Position numbers and translations under genes: made by a program. A stretch of DNA of 64,000 bases from Hibiscus mutabilis. Taxonomy: Eukaryota; Streptophyta; Magnoliopsida; Malvales; Malvaceae. Shown piece after piece: positions 34,521 to 45,620 of this stretch (position 1 is its first letter; each line of letters begins with the position of its first letter). The notes under the pieces were generated by a model that was not told where the DNA came from, did not search any database, and saw only the letters and a list, made by a program, of their open reading frames with translations. The DNA is taken from assembly GCA_019671005.1 (NCBI GenBank), contig CM033738.1, positions 16,704,202-16,768,201 of the forward strand. The letters are read 5' to 3'.

Positions 34521-35865
34521 TAGATGAACCTGATGAGTGCCAAGCAAAGGAGATGATAGAGTCCATTTACACTTTGGACACGACACAGTTATGTCAGGAT
34601 GCAGAATTTGATGCCATCAATTTAGATGGCATAGCTGATCTATTTGAGGAACTAGAAGAACCAGTCTTGGAGGCTGAAGAGGCGAGTTATTTTGAGCCAC
34701 TACAGTTGGCCGGCAAAGAATTCAAGGCATCTAAACCATCAATTGAGGAGCCACTAGCATTGGAACTGAAACCACTGCCAGATCACTTGAAGTATACTTA
34801 TTTAGGTGAACACTCAACTCTGCCAGTGATCATTGCCACTGGTCTCACTAATGATCAGGAGGAAAGGTTGTTGGCAATATTACGTGACTATAAGCAAGCA
34901 TTAGGATGGACTTTGGCAGACATCAGAGGTATTAGCCCAACCATTTGCATGCATAAGATTATATTGGAGGAGTACCATGGCAAGACCATTGAAGGCCAAA
35001 GAAGGCTAAACCCAAGCATGAAAGAAGTTGTGAAAAAAAAGATCATAAAATGGCTTAATGCCGGGATTATATATCCCATTTTCGATATCTCTTGGGTTAT
35101 CCTAGTGTAATGCGTGCCAAAGAAGGGTGGCATGACCGTGGTACAAAATAGTGAAGCTGAGTTAATCTCCTCCAGAACTATCACTGGATGAAGAGTGTGC
35201 ATGGACTATAGGAGGCTGAACAATACCATGAGGAAGGATCACTTCCTATTGCCATTCATTGATCAAATGCTAGGCAGGTTGACAGGTAAAGTTTTCTATT
35301 GTTTTTTCGATGGCTATTCAGGTTATAATCAGATTGCCATTACCCCTGATGATCAAGAGAAGACTACGTTCACGTGCCCATATGGGATTTTTGCGTTTAG
35401 AAGAGTGCCATTCGGCCTATGTAATGCACCGAAAACATTTCAACATTGCATGATGTCCATTTTTTCGATATGATCGAGCACAACATAGAAGTATTCATGG
35501 ATGACTTCTCAGTGTTTGGCAAAACATTTGAGGAATGTCTTCAGAGTTTGGAGCAAGTCTTGAAGAGATGCATAGAGATGAACCTAGTGTTGAACTGGGA
35601 AAATGCCACTTCATGGTGAAGGAGGGCATTGTTCTCGGGCACAAGGTAACTGAGAGAGGGTTAGAAGTGGATCAAGAAAAAGTTGAGGTAATTAAGCAAC
35701 TACCGCCCCCAACAAGTGTCAAAGGTATAAGAAGTTTCTTAGGACATGCCAGTTTTTATCGGCGTTTCATTAAAGACTTTTCAAAAATTGCTAAACCCTT
35801 AAGCTTTTTGTTACAACATAATGCCACTTTTGCATTTAATGATTCTTGTTTGAGAGCGTTTTAGG
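34521..35865 (+). pseudogene. Athila-like pol: reverse transcriptase
   Basis: RT motifs in order: LGWTLADIRGISPTICMHKI, WLNAGIIYPI, CVPKKGGMTVV, VCMDYRRLNN, DGYSGYNQIAI, FAFRRVPFGLCNAPKTFQ and the catalytic FMDDFSVFG (about 35495-35520), then HKVTERGLEVDQEKV and IRSFLGHASFYRRFI. Both catalytic Asp residues survive. The frame is broken at about 35108, 35190, 35470 and 35862. The RT copies the RNA into cDNA. Confidence 0.9.
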
Positions 35866-36330
35866 AGCTTAAAGAAAAGTTGATCAATGCCCCTATAGTT
35901 GTGGCACCGGACTGGAATGAGACTTTCGAGCTCATGTGTGATGACAGCGACTATGCCGTCAGAGTAGTTTGGGACAAAGGCATAGCAAGGTTTTCCATGC
36001 CGTCTACTATGCCAGCCGAACCTTAAATAAAGCATAACTAAATTACTCTACGACCGAGAAAGAATTTCTTGCGGTTGTATTTGCTTTTGACAAATTTAGA
36101 TCTTATTTAATTGGTAACAAAGTTGTGGTTTTTTCAGATCATTCAGCATTAAAGTATCTCTTGGCAAAGAAGGATGCCAAGCCCAGGCTAATCCGATGGA
36201 TGCTTCTACTTCAAGAATTTGACCTTGAGATCCGAGACAAAAAGGATAGTGAAAACCTAGTAGCTGACCATCTCTCACATTTAGAGCGTCATCTTGAAGA
36301 TGGTAAGACCAATTTGATAAGAGATGTGTT
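35866..36330 (+). pseudogene. Athila-like pol: RNase H
   Basis: After a stop the RNase H region runs through EKEFLAVVFAFDKFRSYL in one frame and VVFSDHSALKYLLAKKDAKP and RLIRWMLLLQEFDLEIRDKK in another, ending NLVADHLSHLE. It lies directly after the RT, as in Ty3/gypsy elements. Confidence 0.85.
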
Positions 36331-36389
36331 TCCTGATGAGTATTTGCTTGCAGTTAATGCCATGCCATGCCATGGTATGCCGATATTGT

Positions 36390-37640
36390 CAACTACTTGG
36401 TAAGTAACATTCTGCCACCAGACTTGGCATACAATGCCAAGAAAAGGTTTTTGCGGGAAGTTAGGCAATACTATTGGGACGAGCCAATATTGTTCAAATA
36501 GAGTGTCGACCAAGTGACCTGTCGGTGTGTGCCTGAGGATGAACAACATAACATATTGCATCTATCCATGCCGCACCATATGGAGGTCACTTTGCTGGAG
36601 TAAAAACTGCTGCCAAGGTATTGCAGTCAGGATTCTTTTGGCCCACACTATATAAGGATGCCTACGAGTATGCCAAGGCATGTGATCAATGCCAACGGAC
36701 AGGAAACATCTCTGGCAGACACCAACTACAGCTTTAAAACATTATGCATGCAGATTTATTTGATGTATGGGGGATAGACTTTATGGGTCATTTTCCACCC
36801 TCATTTAGTAATGTATACATTCTTGTAGCTGTTGACTACGTATCTAAGTGGGTAGAAGCTGTTGCTCTGCCAACGAGCAATGCCAAGGCCGTTGCCAAGT
36901 TTTTACATAAGCATATCTTTACTAGATTTGGCGCCCCTAGAGTGATCATTCATGATGAGGGTACTCATTTTAAATGTAGTCTAATTTCTAAAGCTTGTGC
37001 AAGTATGGTATACAACAGAAAATTTCCATAGCATATCATCCGCAAACAAACGGGCAAGCTGAGATTTCAAACAAGGAGATCAAAAACATCTTAGAGAAGA
37101 CTGTTAATCCATCAAGGAAGGACTGGTCCTTGAGACTATATGAGTCCTTGTGGGCTTACAGGACCGCGTTTAAAAATCCTTTGGGTACTTCACCGTTTAG
37201 ACTTATTTTCGGAAAACCATTCTATCTGCCAGTGGAGCTTGAGCATAAAGCCTACTAGGCCATCAGAATACTTGGCATGGCATGGGGAGCTGCTGGAGAA
37301 AAAAGGTTACTAGACCTAAATGAGTTGGAGGAATTCAGAAGGCAAGCCTATGAGAACGCTAGGATCTACAAGGAAAAAGCAAAACGTTGGCATGACAGCA
37401 GGATAATGCCAAGGCATTTTGAGGTAGGCCAACGTGTTTTTTCTATTCAACTCACGGCTTAAGTTGTTTCTAGGGAAACTCAGATCAAGATGGACAGGCC
37501 CTTATGTAGTTGTAAAGCCCTATGCTCAAGGAGCTGTGGACATTAAGAACTTGAAGACATGAGAAATATTTCAGGTGAATGGCCAACACTTAAAGCACTA
37601 CATGGAAGGTGATCAGAAAATGCCAAAGAGGTGATCCTCT
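36390..37640 (+). pseudogene. Athila-like pol: integrase
   Basis: A worn zinc-binding region (36530-36720) leads to the core: DLFDVWGIDFMGHFPPSF, YVSKWVEAVALPTSNA, RFGAPRVIIHDEGTHF and YHPQTNGQAEISNKEIKNIL. The D, D and E catalytic positions can all be seen. The C-terminal part has KDWSLRLYESLWAYRTAF and PVELEHKAY. Stops at about 36500, 37028 and 37257 break it. Confidence 0.9.
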
Positions 37641-38196
37641 TGGCAGAGGTTACTTAAAAACACCGCCAGGTCTAAATTTTTGTATATATTAGGTTAGTGT
37701 TTTTCTTTGTTTTTAGGTTTTTAGTTTTCTTTCTTTCTTTTTAAGTTCCATGTTTTTTATTTATTTAGTGTGTTGAAAGGTTTCCTTTGAGTTACGCAAA
37801 TTCATTGTGCCAGGAACACTGCCAGGGTCGTTGGTAGGAGCCAACGCTTTAACAGAAAAATCTGCCAGACGCAGTGCCAGAGTAGCTTGGCATGCAGCGG
37901 TGCAAAAGATTGAAGAAAGAGGGAAAACCCTAGTTTTATCGGCCTAGTAAAAATTGAGAGAGTTATCTTTATTTGACTTTAAGCCCTAGCCGCCCAAATT
38001 TTGGTTGAAATTTAAATTTTAAATCAATTACCTTATCACTCCAATCCTTACCCTATCTTATCACCTATCACCTTATCACTTCAACCTTATCACTCCACAT
38101 ATTTTTAAATTAATTCTTTTTATTCCCTATCATTATCCCTAATTACTACTCCCATTAAAACACTCAACCAACCTAAAACCTTTCACTTTCATACTC
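37641..38196 (+). other. Non-coding spacer between Athila-like pol and the 3' ORF
   Basis: T-rich leader-like sequence with repeats of CTTATCAC near 38035-38100. It contains no coding frame. In Athila-like elements this gap precedes the extra 3' ORF. Confidence 0.5.
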
Positions 38197-39804
38197 TTGC
38201 CGGTTAAAGAAGCCAAAACATCTCTCTCACTTTTTACTTCCTTTTCGATAAGTAAGTACAAACCCAAATCGTCCTTTGCCTTCATCTTTCAACATCGTTC
38301 CAAGCTTCAACCAATTTCAATGGCCTCATCGTCTCTTCCCTTTAAAATATTCTTCAACGAGGAGATCGAGAAAAAGTTTGAAACAAATTTTGCCTCGAGG
38401 AGTTTTTGCTACGAGAAGCACTTCAAATTCAAAACAGAGGCAACAACCGACTTCCCTTTAGAAGTTATGTCTACGATTAACTTGCACAAGTGGAGTCTAT
38501 TCTGCCAGCAAAAAGGGGAGATCTATGCCACCATCGTTCAAGAATTCTACGCGCACCTTGTGACCAAGGATTCGCCTTTCCTGATGATTAGGGGTAAGTG
38601 TGTGCGTTTTGATGAGGGATATATTAATAATATGTTTGAGTTGGATGGTGCAAGGGATGAATATTTTGAGTATATTGATTCGATAACTGCTGCCAATAGG
38701 AAAAAGCTACTGACGGATCTGGGTGAACCTAGCATAACGCAGACAGTCTCATCGACGGGCCACCGGATGGTGAAGCAGCTGGCGTTGAAGCCACAAGTGA
38801 GAGGCTGGAATGACTTCATTAAGGCAAACCTATTGCCTACATCCCACAATAAGACGGTCTCGAAAGAAAGGCTGATTTTGTTGCACTCAATCATAAAAGG
38901 GTGCAAGATCAACATTGGAAAGATTATAATAGAATAGACTTATAAGTGTGCTGTGAGAGGTAAAGGTAGTTTGTTTTTCCCTTTGCTTATTTTTAACATT
39001 TGCATACGCCATGATGTGCTTAGGCTTGATGAGGAGCAAGGCCAGATAATAAAGGGAATGACCATCACTGTTGCCATATGGAGAAACCTCACCGCAGTTG
39101 AGCCAAAGGACAAGGCCAAGGGAAAAGCAAAAATGGCCACGCCTAAGGCAAAGATGTCAAAAGCTGTGCCAGACACAATGCCTAAGACTGTGCCAGACGG
39201 TTCTGTGGCAATATTGTCTCAAATCTACCAACGCCAGGAGATGATACTCAGTAAGATGGAAAAGGCTGAGGAGGTTAATCTCAAGCTACGACATTACATG
39301 CAGACCAGGAATGTGATAATCAGGGAAACTCATCAAAAAATATCTCCTGATGTTGTGCCAGAATTCCAAGATTTCCCTGCCGAGCCCTCTGCCAGTGATG
39401 AAGCCATGCCAGCCAGTTCAACTAGTCCAGTTATGCCAGCCAGTCCTGCCAGTTCAGAGTTTGATGCTACAGTCCCACTATCTTCAGTTCAAGTTGAGTC
39501 TGCTAGTTTTGATTCTGAGATTGAATCAAAGGAACCTAAAACCAAATCTGCCAAAGCAAAGTCTGCCAAGAAGCTTGCCACGCCACCAGTGATGCATGCG
39601 CAGTCCGATGCCACCGCTACTCCTACCCCATCAAACCCTGCCAAGATTGTGGAGGAAGTCCTCCGGGATGTTGGAGCATCCACTGCCGCAAAGCCAACAA
39701 TGAAGGGAAGAAAGAGAATTGCCCCTGATCGTGGGCCATTTATAAAGAGAAAGACCCGAGTCACACGAGAAGAAGTCTCCAAAGGGGAGTCATCTTCTTC
39801 CTAA
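38197..39804 (+). pseudogene. Athila-like 3' ORF ('putative plant transposon protein' type), one stop codon
   Basis: From 38197 the frame runs 246 codons to a TAG at 38935-38937 and continues in the same frame to the stop at 39802-39804, about 535 codons in all. The first half has the plant transposon-protein pattern (WSLFCQQKGEIYATIVQEFY, MIRGKCVRFDEGYINNMFEL). The second half is Lys/Ala/Ser/Pro-rich with many MPAS and SAKAKSAKK words and a basic end (KGRKRIAPDRGPFIKRKTR). It sits where other Athila elements carry an env-like gene, but I see no signal peptide and no clear membrane segment. The function is unknown. A single amber codon makes it the best-preserved ORF of the element. Confidence 0.8.
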
Positions 39805-40851
39805 ACTCATGTACATTTCATTACATTGCATTCACATGACCATGCATTTTATTTTATTCTGTTCTTTTGTATATATGTGTTGTTTCATGCATTGGGGACA
39901 ATGCACATCTTGGATTTGGGGGTGTGCATTTCTTCACATTTATGCCATGCATATCATGTTTAATTTATGTTGCCATGTCATCGAGGTCATTTAGAGTAGA
40001 TGCATACCGAACCGCTGAAAAAGAAAAAGCAAATTTTGTCTCGATTTAATTTTGAAAAATGTTAACAATTGTTAAGCAAGCTTAATTTGATCTAGGTGTC
40101 TGTCCAATGAAGAGACTTTAATCTTTAGTTGTCATGCCATGCCCGCGGAGTAGTATGCCAGGATTGCTTGGCAATTGATCTCTAGTTTAGGGAATTGAAC
40201 TTGCACTTAACACGTAAGATGTATCTAGTCCCTTAGCAAACTTAGACTTTTTGAAACTATGCTCAGATTTAAAAAAAATGATGACAGGGTAAAAGAAATA
40301 AATAAGGTAGCAGTGTTCTGGCAAGGCAAGAAAAAATAAAACTTTCCTCTACCTTAGGGATAATAAGATACTTGGGCTTCGTGGTTTGCTCCCTCTTAGT
40401 TCTCAAGTCCAAAACCTTGGGGTGTGAGTTGAAGAGAAAGCCTAGTGATGTCTAGATTAAGGTGGGGATTCGTGGCATGCTCCCTCTTATCTCTCACGCT
40501 AAATAGTGTCATGAAGCAAGCTTAAAAGAATGCCAACAGAAACCCTTGGCAAAAAGAAAAAAAATGAAAAAAAAAATCTGAGTTTAGGTAGTAAAATTTG
40601 TCTAAGAAAGTGAAAGGAAACTTGATGCATATTGCCTACACTCATGCACTCTTCATGAACTTTGACTAGAGTTATATTGCTGCACTTGAATTACTACCTA
40701 CTTGGCATTATTGCACTGAGATACTGAGGACAGAAATAGAGCCAAATTTTGCTTGCCAGCACGTGTTGTCATTCAACCAAAATTTTGTCGAGTTAACTTT
40801 TTCACAGTTTTTGTTTTTATTTTGATTGCATTACTTGAGGACAAGCAATGA
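39805..40851 (+). other. Non-coding 3' region of the Athila-like element
   Basis: It includes GGGGACAATGCACATC (about 39894), a word common before Athila 3' LTRs, and two similar blocks GTGGTTTGCTCCCTCTTA and GTGGCATGCTCCCTCTTA near 40381 and 40472. I see no gene; short frames here are noise. Confidence 0.55.
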
Positions 40852-40867
40852 GTTAGGTTTGGGGGTA
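40852..40867 (+). other. Polypurine tract of the Athila-like element
   Basis: TTAGGTTTGGGGGTA stands directly before the TGTTACATC start of the 3' LTR. Confidence 0.7.
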
Positions 40868-42477
40868 TGTTACATCTCCAAAAGTACTATTTTTAATGCG
40901 AATCTTACAATGCTTTTACTTGTTTTTAGGTACATTTAGTTGCATTAGGATGTTAGAATCATGCATTTGCATATAGAGTTTAGAGTTTTGTCTATACCAG
41001 CGTGAAGGGTTGTTTTTTTTGGCAATTTTGCAGGTTTGACATAGTACTTGGCCCAAAAAAGCAACACAGGAAGGAATGCCAGAGAGAATACCGAGTGTTG
41101 TTGGCACAGATAGACCGGACAATGCCAAGCATCGGATGGCAGAGAAGTGAACTTGATGCCACGCCAATAGGCTGTTGGACCCCAAAAAATAGGACATGAT
41201 CAAGCTCCGAAAAAATAGCAATTGGAACAATCTCCGAAAAAATAGCGGATAAGATGGTGCTAAGACTTGTTGGCAGTCTCATGCCAAGCTTGGATGCCAG
41301 GGCAGCGTCGGCAGAATGACGTCAGCCTTAGCCTGATCAGCTCTCATTCAAATCTTTATAAGATGATAATCCCTTATCCTCTGGGCAGTTAGAATTTAAA
41401 ATTTGAAGAGCTAGTCCTATCCCTTCTTTGCACGCTTATTTAAACACCAACCAAGCTAAACTTTAAGAGGAGAGGAGAAGATTGGATCGTGAGGAGTTGG
41501 TGTGTGTGTGTGACGATTGAACACCAGCTGCACCGTGGAAGGGTGGTCCGACCAACTTAGACGAGAAGCTTAGATCTTGAAGTGCTGCATCGAGAGACCC
41601 CTTCTAGCCCATTCTCTCTCTCAAGTTATTTTATTTTGTTTTCAAGAATGATGTATTCTGAAAACATTTGTGGATTGTTGGTTCACTCCCTCACCATGAA
41701 CTAGTTTAATAGTTGGTGGGGGATGTTTGGTTTTTATGTTATTTTCATGCTTTAGCTTTTAATAATAAATCTGCCTTGGCAAAGTTTCATCTATTCGACA
41801 AACTTTAATATTTCCTAAATACTCTGTCAAGCGAGAGCTGGCACTGTTGGCCTATTGCACCTTAATATCTTAACATACTTGGGGTGGCAACGAATAAGTT
41901 GTCAAATACTGAGGAGAGAAGCTTCGAGAGAAGTTGTTCAAGTAGATAAACTTACTTCGGGAGTGAAATATACCGCTTAGGAGTATAGATTGGATCTTAA
42001 TCAAATTGGTTTATTTAAAAACAAACACTATAGAGATATAGGGGTTTTTACATGATCAATTTAGGGCAATGACCATCGAGAGAGGCTTTGCTACTTTTGA
42101 ATCTGCTCGGCAAACAATGCCAAGACAGGTTGTTGTTAACGGCTGGCACGACATGAATAGCGTGAAAACCAGGTATTCCCTGCCAACGCTCACCATTCAT
42201 TAAAACACCTTCCTTGCCAACGTCTTTAATTTTCTTTCATTTCTTTACTTTCTAATTATTTTCCAAACCCAATTTCAAATCAAACCAACTTTTTTCTTAA
42301 GGCAAGTAACAATCAAAGCAATTGAATTCCAAGACAATCTCTGTGGGGTCGATACTCAGCTGTATTACTTGCAGACCGTGTATACTTGCACGCAAAAGAC
42401 TCATTTTGGCACATTCTTATATTTTCCAATACATATTTTTTGCCACTTTTGCCAGGATTTCACCTAGAGAGTCTATA
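40868..42477 (+). repeat. 3' LTR of the Athila-like element
   Basis: It is collinear with 30587-32201. It starts TGTTACATCTCC and ends GAGTCTATA, where the terminal CA has become TA. Scattered substitutions and small indels separate the two LTRs. Frames at 40916-41282 and 42322 onward are partly LTR noise. Confidence 0.9.
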
Positions 42478-42850
42478 GTAACCCAATCCTTCCCTGGTAC
42501 CAAATCTATTGATAGTATTGGTGGTTCTATAAAAGAGACACAACTCCCAATTTGCATTTTTTGTCAGCACAAGCATCTTGTAGGGAAATGCCGTAAGAAG
42601 TCTTGAGCATGCTTGTTCTATGGTGAGATGGGACATCTAATTCATGATTGCCCCAAAAATATCGTCAAGCCTACTTCTGTATCGGCTGATCCGTTATCCC
42701 CTGCTCGATCATTCAAAGGCAAAGGAGCGAGACAAGGATCTTTCGGAAAGCCTAGTGGGTCGTCCAAGGCATCATACAGACCTGAATCTAAGCTTCTACA
42801 TAGATGTATCACGTGAGGAGCAAGGAAAAAGAAGATGATCTCGATATCAT
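42478..42850 (+). pseudogene. Chromovirus gag, second part (zinc knuckle)
   Basis: The gag interrupted at 30586 resumes with VTQSFPGTKSIDS, then CIFCQHKHLVGKC and a second, damaged knuckle (ACLFYGEMGHLIHDCPK). A Ser/Lys-rich tail leads into DDLDIISGKSSRTNFLKG, which is the usual end of a Tekay/Del pol. No protease, RT or integrase lies between, so pol was deleted before the Athila-like insertion or is absent from this family. Confidence 0.8.
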
Positions 42851-42879
42851 TTCAGGTAAAAGTTCAAGGACGAATTTTC

Positions 42880-42892
42880 TTAAGGGGAGAAT
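42880..42892 (+). other. Polypurine tract of the gag-only element
   Basis: TTAAGGGGAGAAT lies immediately before the 3' LTR start. Confidence 0.7.
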
Positions 42893-45620
42893 TATAACAC
42901 CCTAAAAATAGGTCTAGTCGGAATTAGGTTCCGGTGATCGAGAATTCTATATCAAAAGGTCCAAATATTTCATTGACTTAGTTTGTGTGGCTAATACATC
43001 GTATTAGACTCTAATTAAGACTAATTTTAAAGACTTTTTACCTAATTGAATTCTTAGAAACAATTTAGTGACCAAATTATGAAAATTGAAAGTTTAGGGG
43101 TGATAGAGTGAAGTTTAGAAAGTTGAAGGACCACTCCCATAATTATCCCACTTTGAGGTGAGTCACCTTTTTTCTTAGAAATATTCACGTAATCTCCTTG
43201 TGAAATTTGGGGGGAAAGATGGTATAGAATTGATAGCTATTGTTCTATCTTAATTGTTGGGAAATGAAAATTATTGTTTATAGTTTACCTATCCTTGGAG
43301 AAAACCTTATGATTAGTTGCGTGAGAGGTGGAGTGGTCAATCTAATGAATTAAAATTTGTTTACATTTGGCTAGAAGAAACCTATCGGGTAGATTTAAGG
43401 AAGTTTGAAGAGTTTGGAAACATTTTCCCAAAGTTATAGTAACCACGAGACCTCCTTGTCCTTTCTATCTTCCTTCATCTTTCTCTAAGAATAAGCAAGC
43501 ACCTCCATTTTCATCTTCAACCTCTAGCTCAAGCAAGCATCTCCATCGTTTGTAGACGTTTTCTTGATTTCTTTACATCATTAGATAGCCCTTGATTTGG
43601 TAAGTGAAAGCCCCCAAACAATTCATTGGTTCCATAGATAGTTGTTGAGAAATTTCGAGATTAAGCTAATAAACACCTAAATTGAGTCATATCTTTTAAG
43701 GCTCCAATCCATGGAAATCTAGTAGCTAAAAGCTATTTCAAGTTTGAATAATTGATATTAAGGTTGTTATTTGGAATCTAACATCTCCATTTGTTTTACC
43801 TAGCACAAAAATTGGAGAAAAAGAAGGATCACCATCTGCATCCAAAGCTAGGAACAAAAGAGTAGTAATCCGAGAGTCGTAGGAGATTCGAAATTCAAGG
43901 TGAGTGTAGTCGGAGTTTCGGGGATAGGCTAGGTGCCTTTCCTGAACCTTTGAATATCGATTATTGCATTTCTAACCTTGTGTATTAAGGTTATTGCATA
44001 AGAATATTGTTGGTGGCAATATTGGTAAGTATTGGCAAGTATTGCATCGATTCATTTTCCATAGCATTGTTGTTATTGTTATCGAAATCATTGAAGCATT
44101 GGAATATAGAATCATTGAATATTGAATAAGGCCATTGGAACATTGATATTGATTTATTGTCATTGGATATTGTATGGAATCATCATTATTGCTTATCGAT
44201 ATTAAAACTCGGCTATTGAACTATTGTTATTGATCCATTGCCATGTAATTATTGCTATCGGACTATTGATATTAAACCTTGGATTCAAGTAGTATTGGAT
44301 ACAATTGGCACGCCATAGAATTATGAGCTCATTGGTACGGGTAGGCCATAACATTTATTGTGGTGTGGTAGAGGGATGATGTGCTATGGTCATATTTATG
44401 CGGCAGAGGGACTAGACCACTATTGATTTTGGTATGGCGGAGGAATTCGTGTATCCATATATCGTACACCAATCCAAGGAAACATATTGTTATGTAAAAT
44501 AAAATGCTATAGAGTATTGTTATTGCATTGACTATTGTTGTTATATTGATCATTGATCATGTCTAAACTGCCATTGAAACTACATGCCATTGTTTTCGTT
44601 GTAATAGATAATATGGAAGCATGCTAGATTGCATTCTATGCTTATTCTACTGTTTATGACTACCTCACTAGGCAAAGTATGCCTAATGCATTCATCTTCC
44701 AAGCATTTCAGGTTAAGGAGTTTTGAGATCGAGATCAGAGCCGAAAAAAGGTTTTTGGCAAGTCACTTCATTGATAAAGTAAAGTTTATCAACTCTATAG
44801 ACTCCTAGTATGGTGGCATAAGTTTTGTACAAGTCATTTCTACCTCTTTTGATATATATGTAGTATAGTTGGCTTGTGTAAGTTTAAAGGTTTAAACTTG
44901 ACCTTTAAAGGTAGCTAAAAATGGCTATTTATGCATACTTTGCCTAAATTAGGGAAAACATGGCAAACGGACATGGTCCGGTCGAGCAAAACGCTAATAG
45001 ACCAGCTAAAAATTAACATTACTGGTCTTACCGTACCGATACGGGCGATGGCGTTTTGTACAGGCATATAATACTAGAAATGGATTAAGAAGCATACCGA
45101 TACGGGTGATGGCGTATCGGTACGGTGCTTGGAATCTGGAATTCTAAAATTAGCTTAGTATCGATACGGATTGGTGCGTATCGATACACTCCATCAGATT
45201 TGTCTAATAAATTTAATCACATAGCAATATGATTTGGCCAATTATCGATACGGGTCTGAGGAACATAACGGAATTAACGGTCTTGGTTGAGCGTACCGAT
45301 ATGTCTTGATGTGTATCGGTACGGGCCCTTGTCATTGAAATTTTTAAGAGTCATATTAGCTATAGCGTATCGATACGGCCCTTGGGTGTATCGATACCCC
45401 TGTTCAAAAATGTGTTAATTAACCTTAGCAAGTCCATGGAAACCATTGATTAACTTCCCTAAGTTTATAAAAGGATTAAATTGCTCAAGTTCTCGTTACA
45501 GGCTTTATTGTTCATTGTAAAATCCCCCAAATTTTTATAGATAATTAAATAAAGTATCATATTGGTCATCGTTTTTGTTCCGGTAACACTTTCTGAACCG
45601 GTTCTTTACCAGATTGGGTG
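42893..45620 (+). repeat. 3' LTR of the gag-only chromovirus derivative
   Basis: It is collinear with 26727-29532. The first bases are TATAACACC instead of TGTAACACC, a damaged terminus. The decamer cluster is at 45028-45410 and the TATA candidate TTTATAAAAGG near 45467. The last 20 or so bases are missing: the LTR changes, at a GTATCGATAC word near 45614-45634, into the minus-oriented LTR that it had entered. Confidence 0.85.
45028..45410. repeat. Palindromic decamer cluster in the 3' LTR
   Basis: Exact 20-bp pairs occur at 45094/45114 and 45158/45178, and a 21-bp pair GTATCGATAC/GTATCGATAC lies near 45367/45388. The cluster lies upstream of the TATA candidate. Confidence 0.85.

Noticed and set aside
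39809..40049. Overlapping frames after the Athila 3' ORF
   Set aside because: They fall in the non-coding 3' region, are short, and overlap each other in different frames without any family match.
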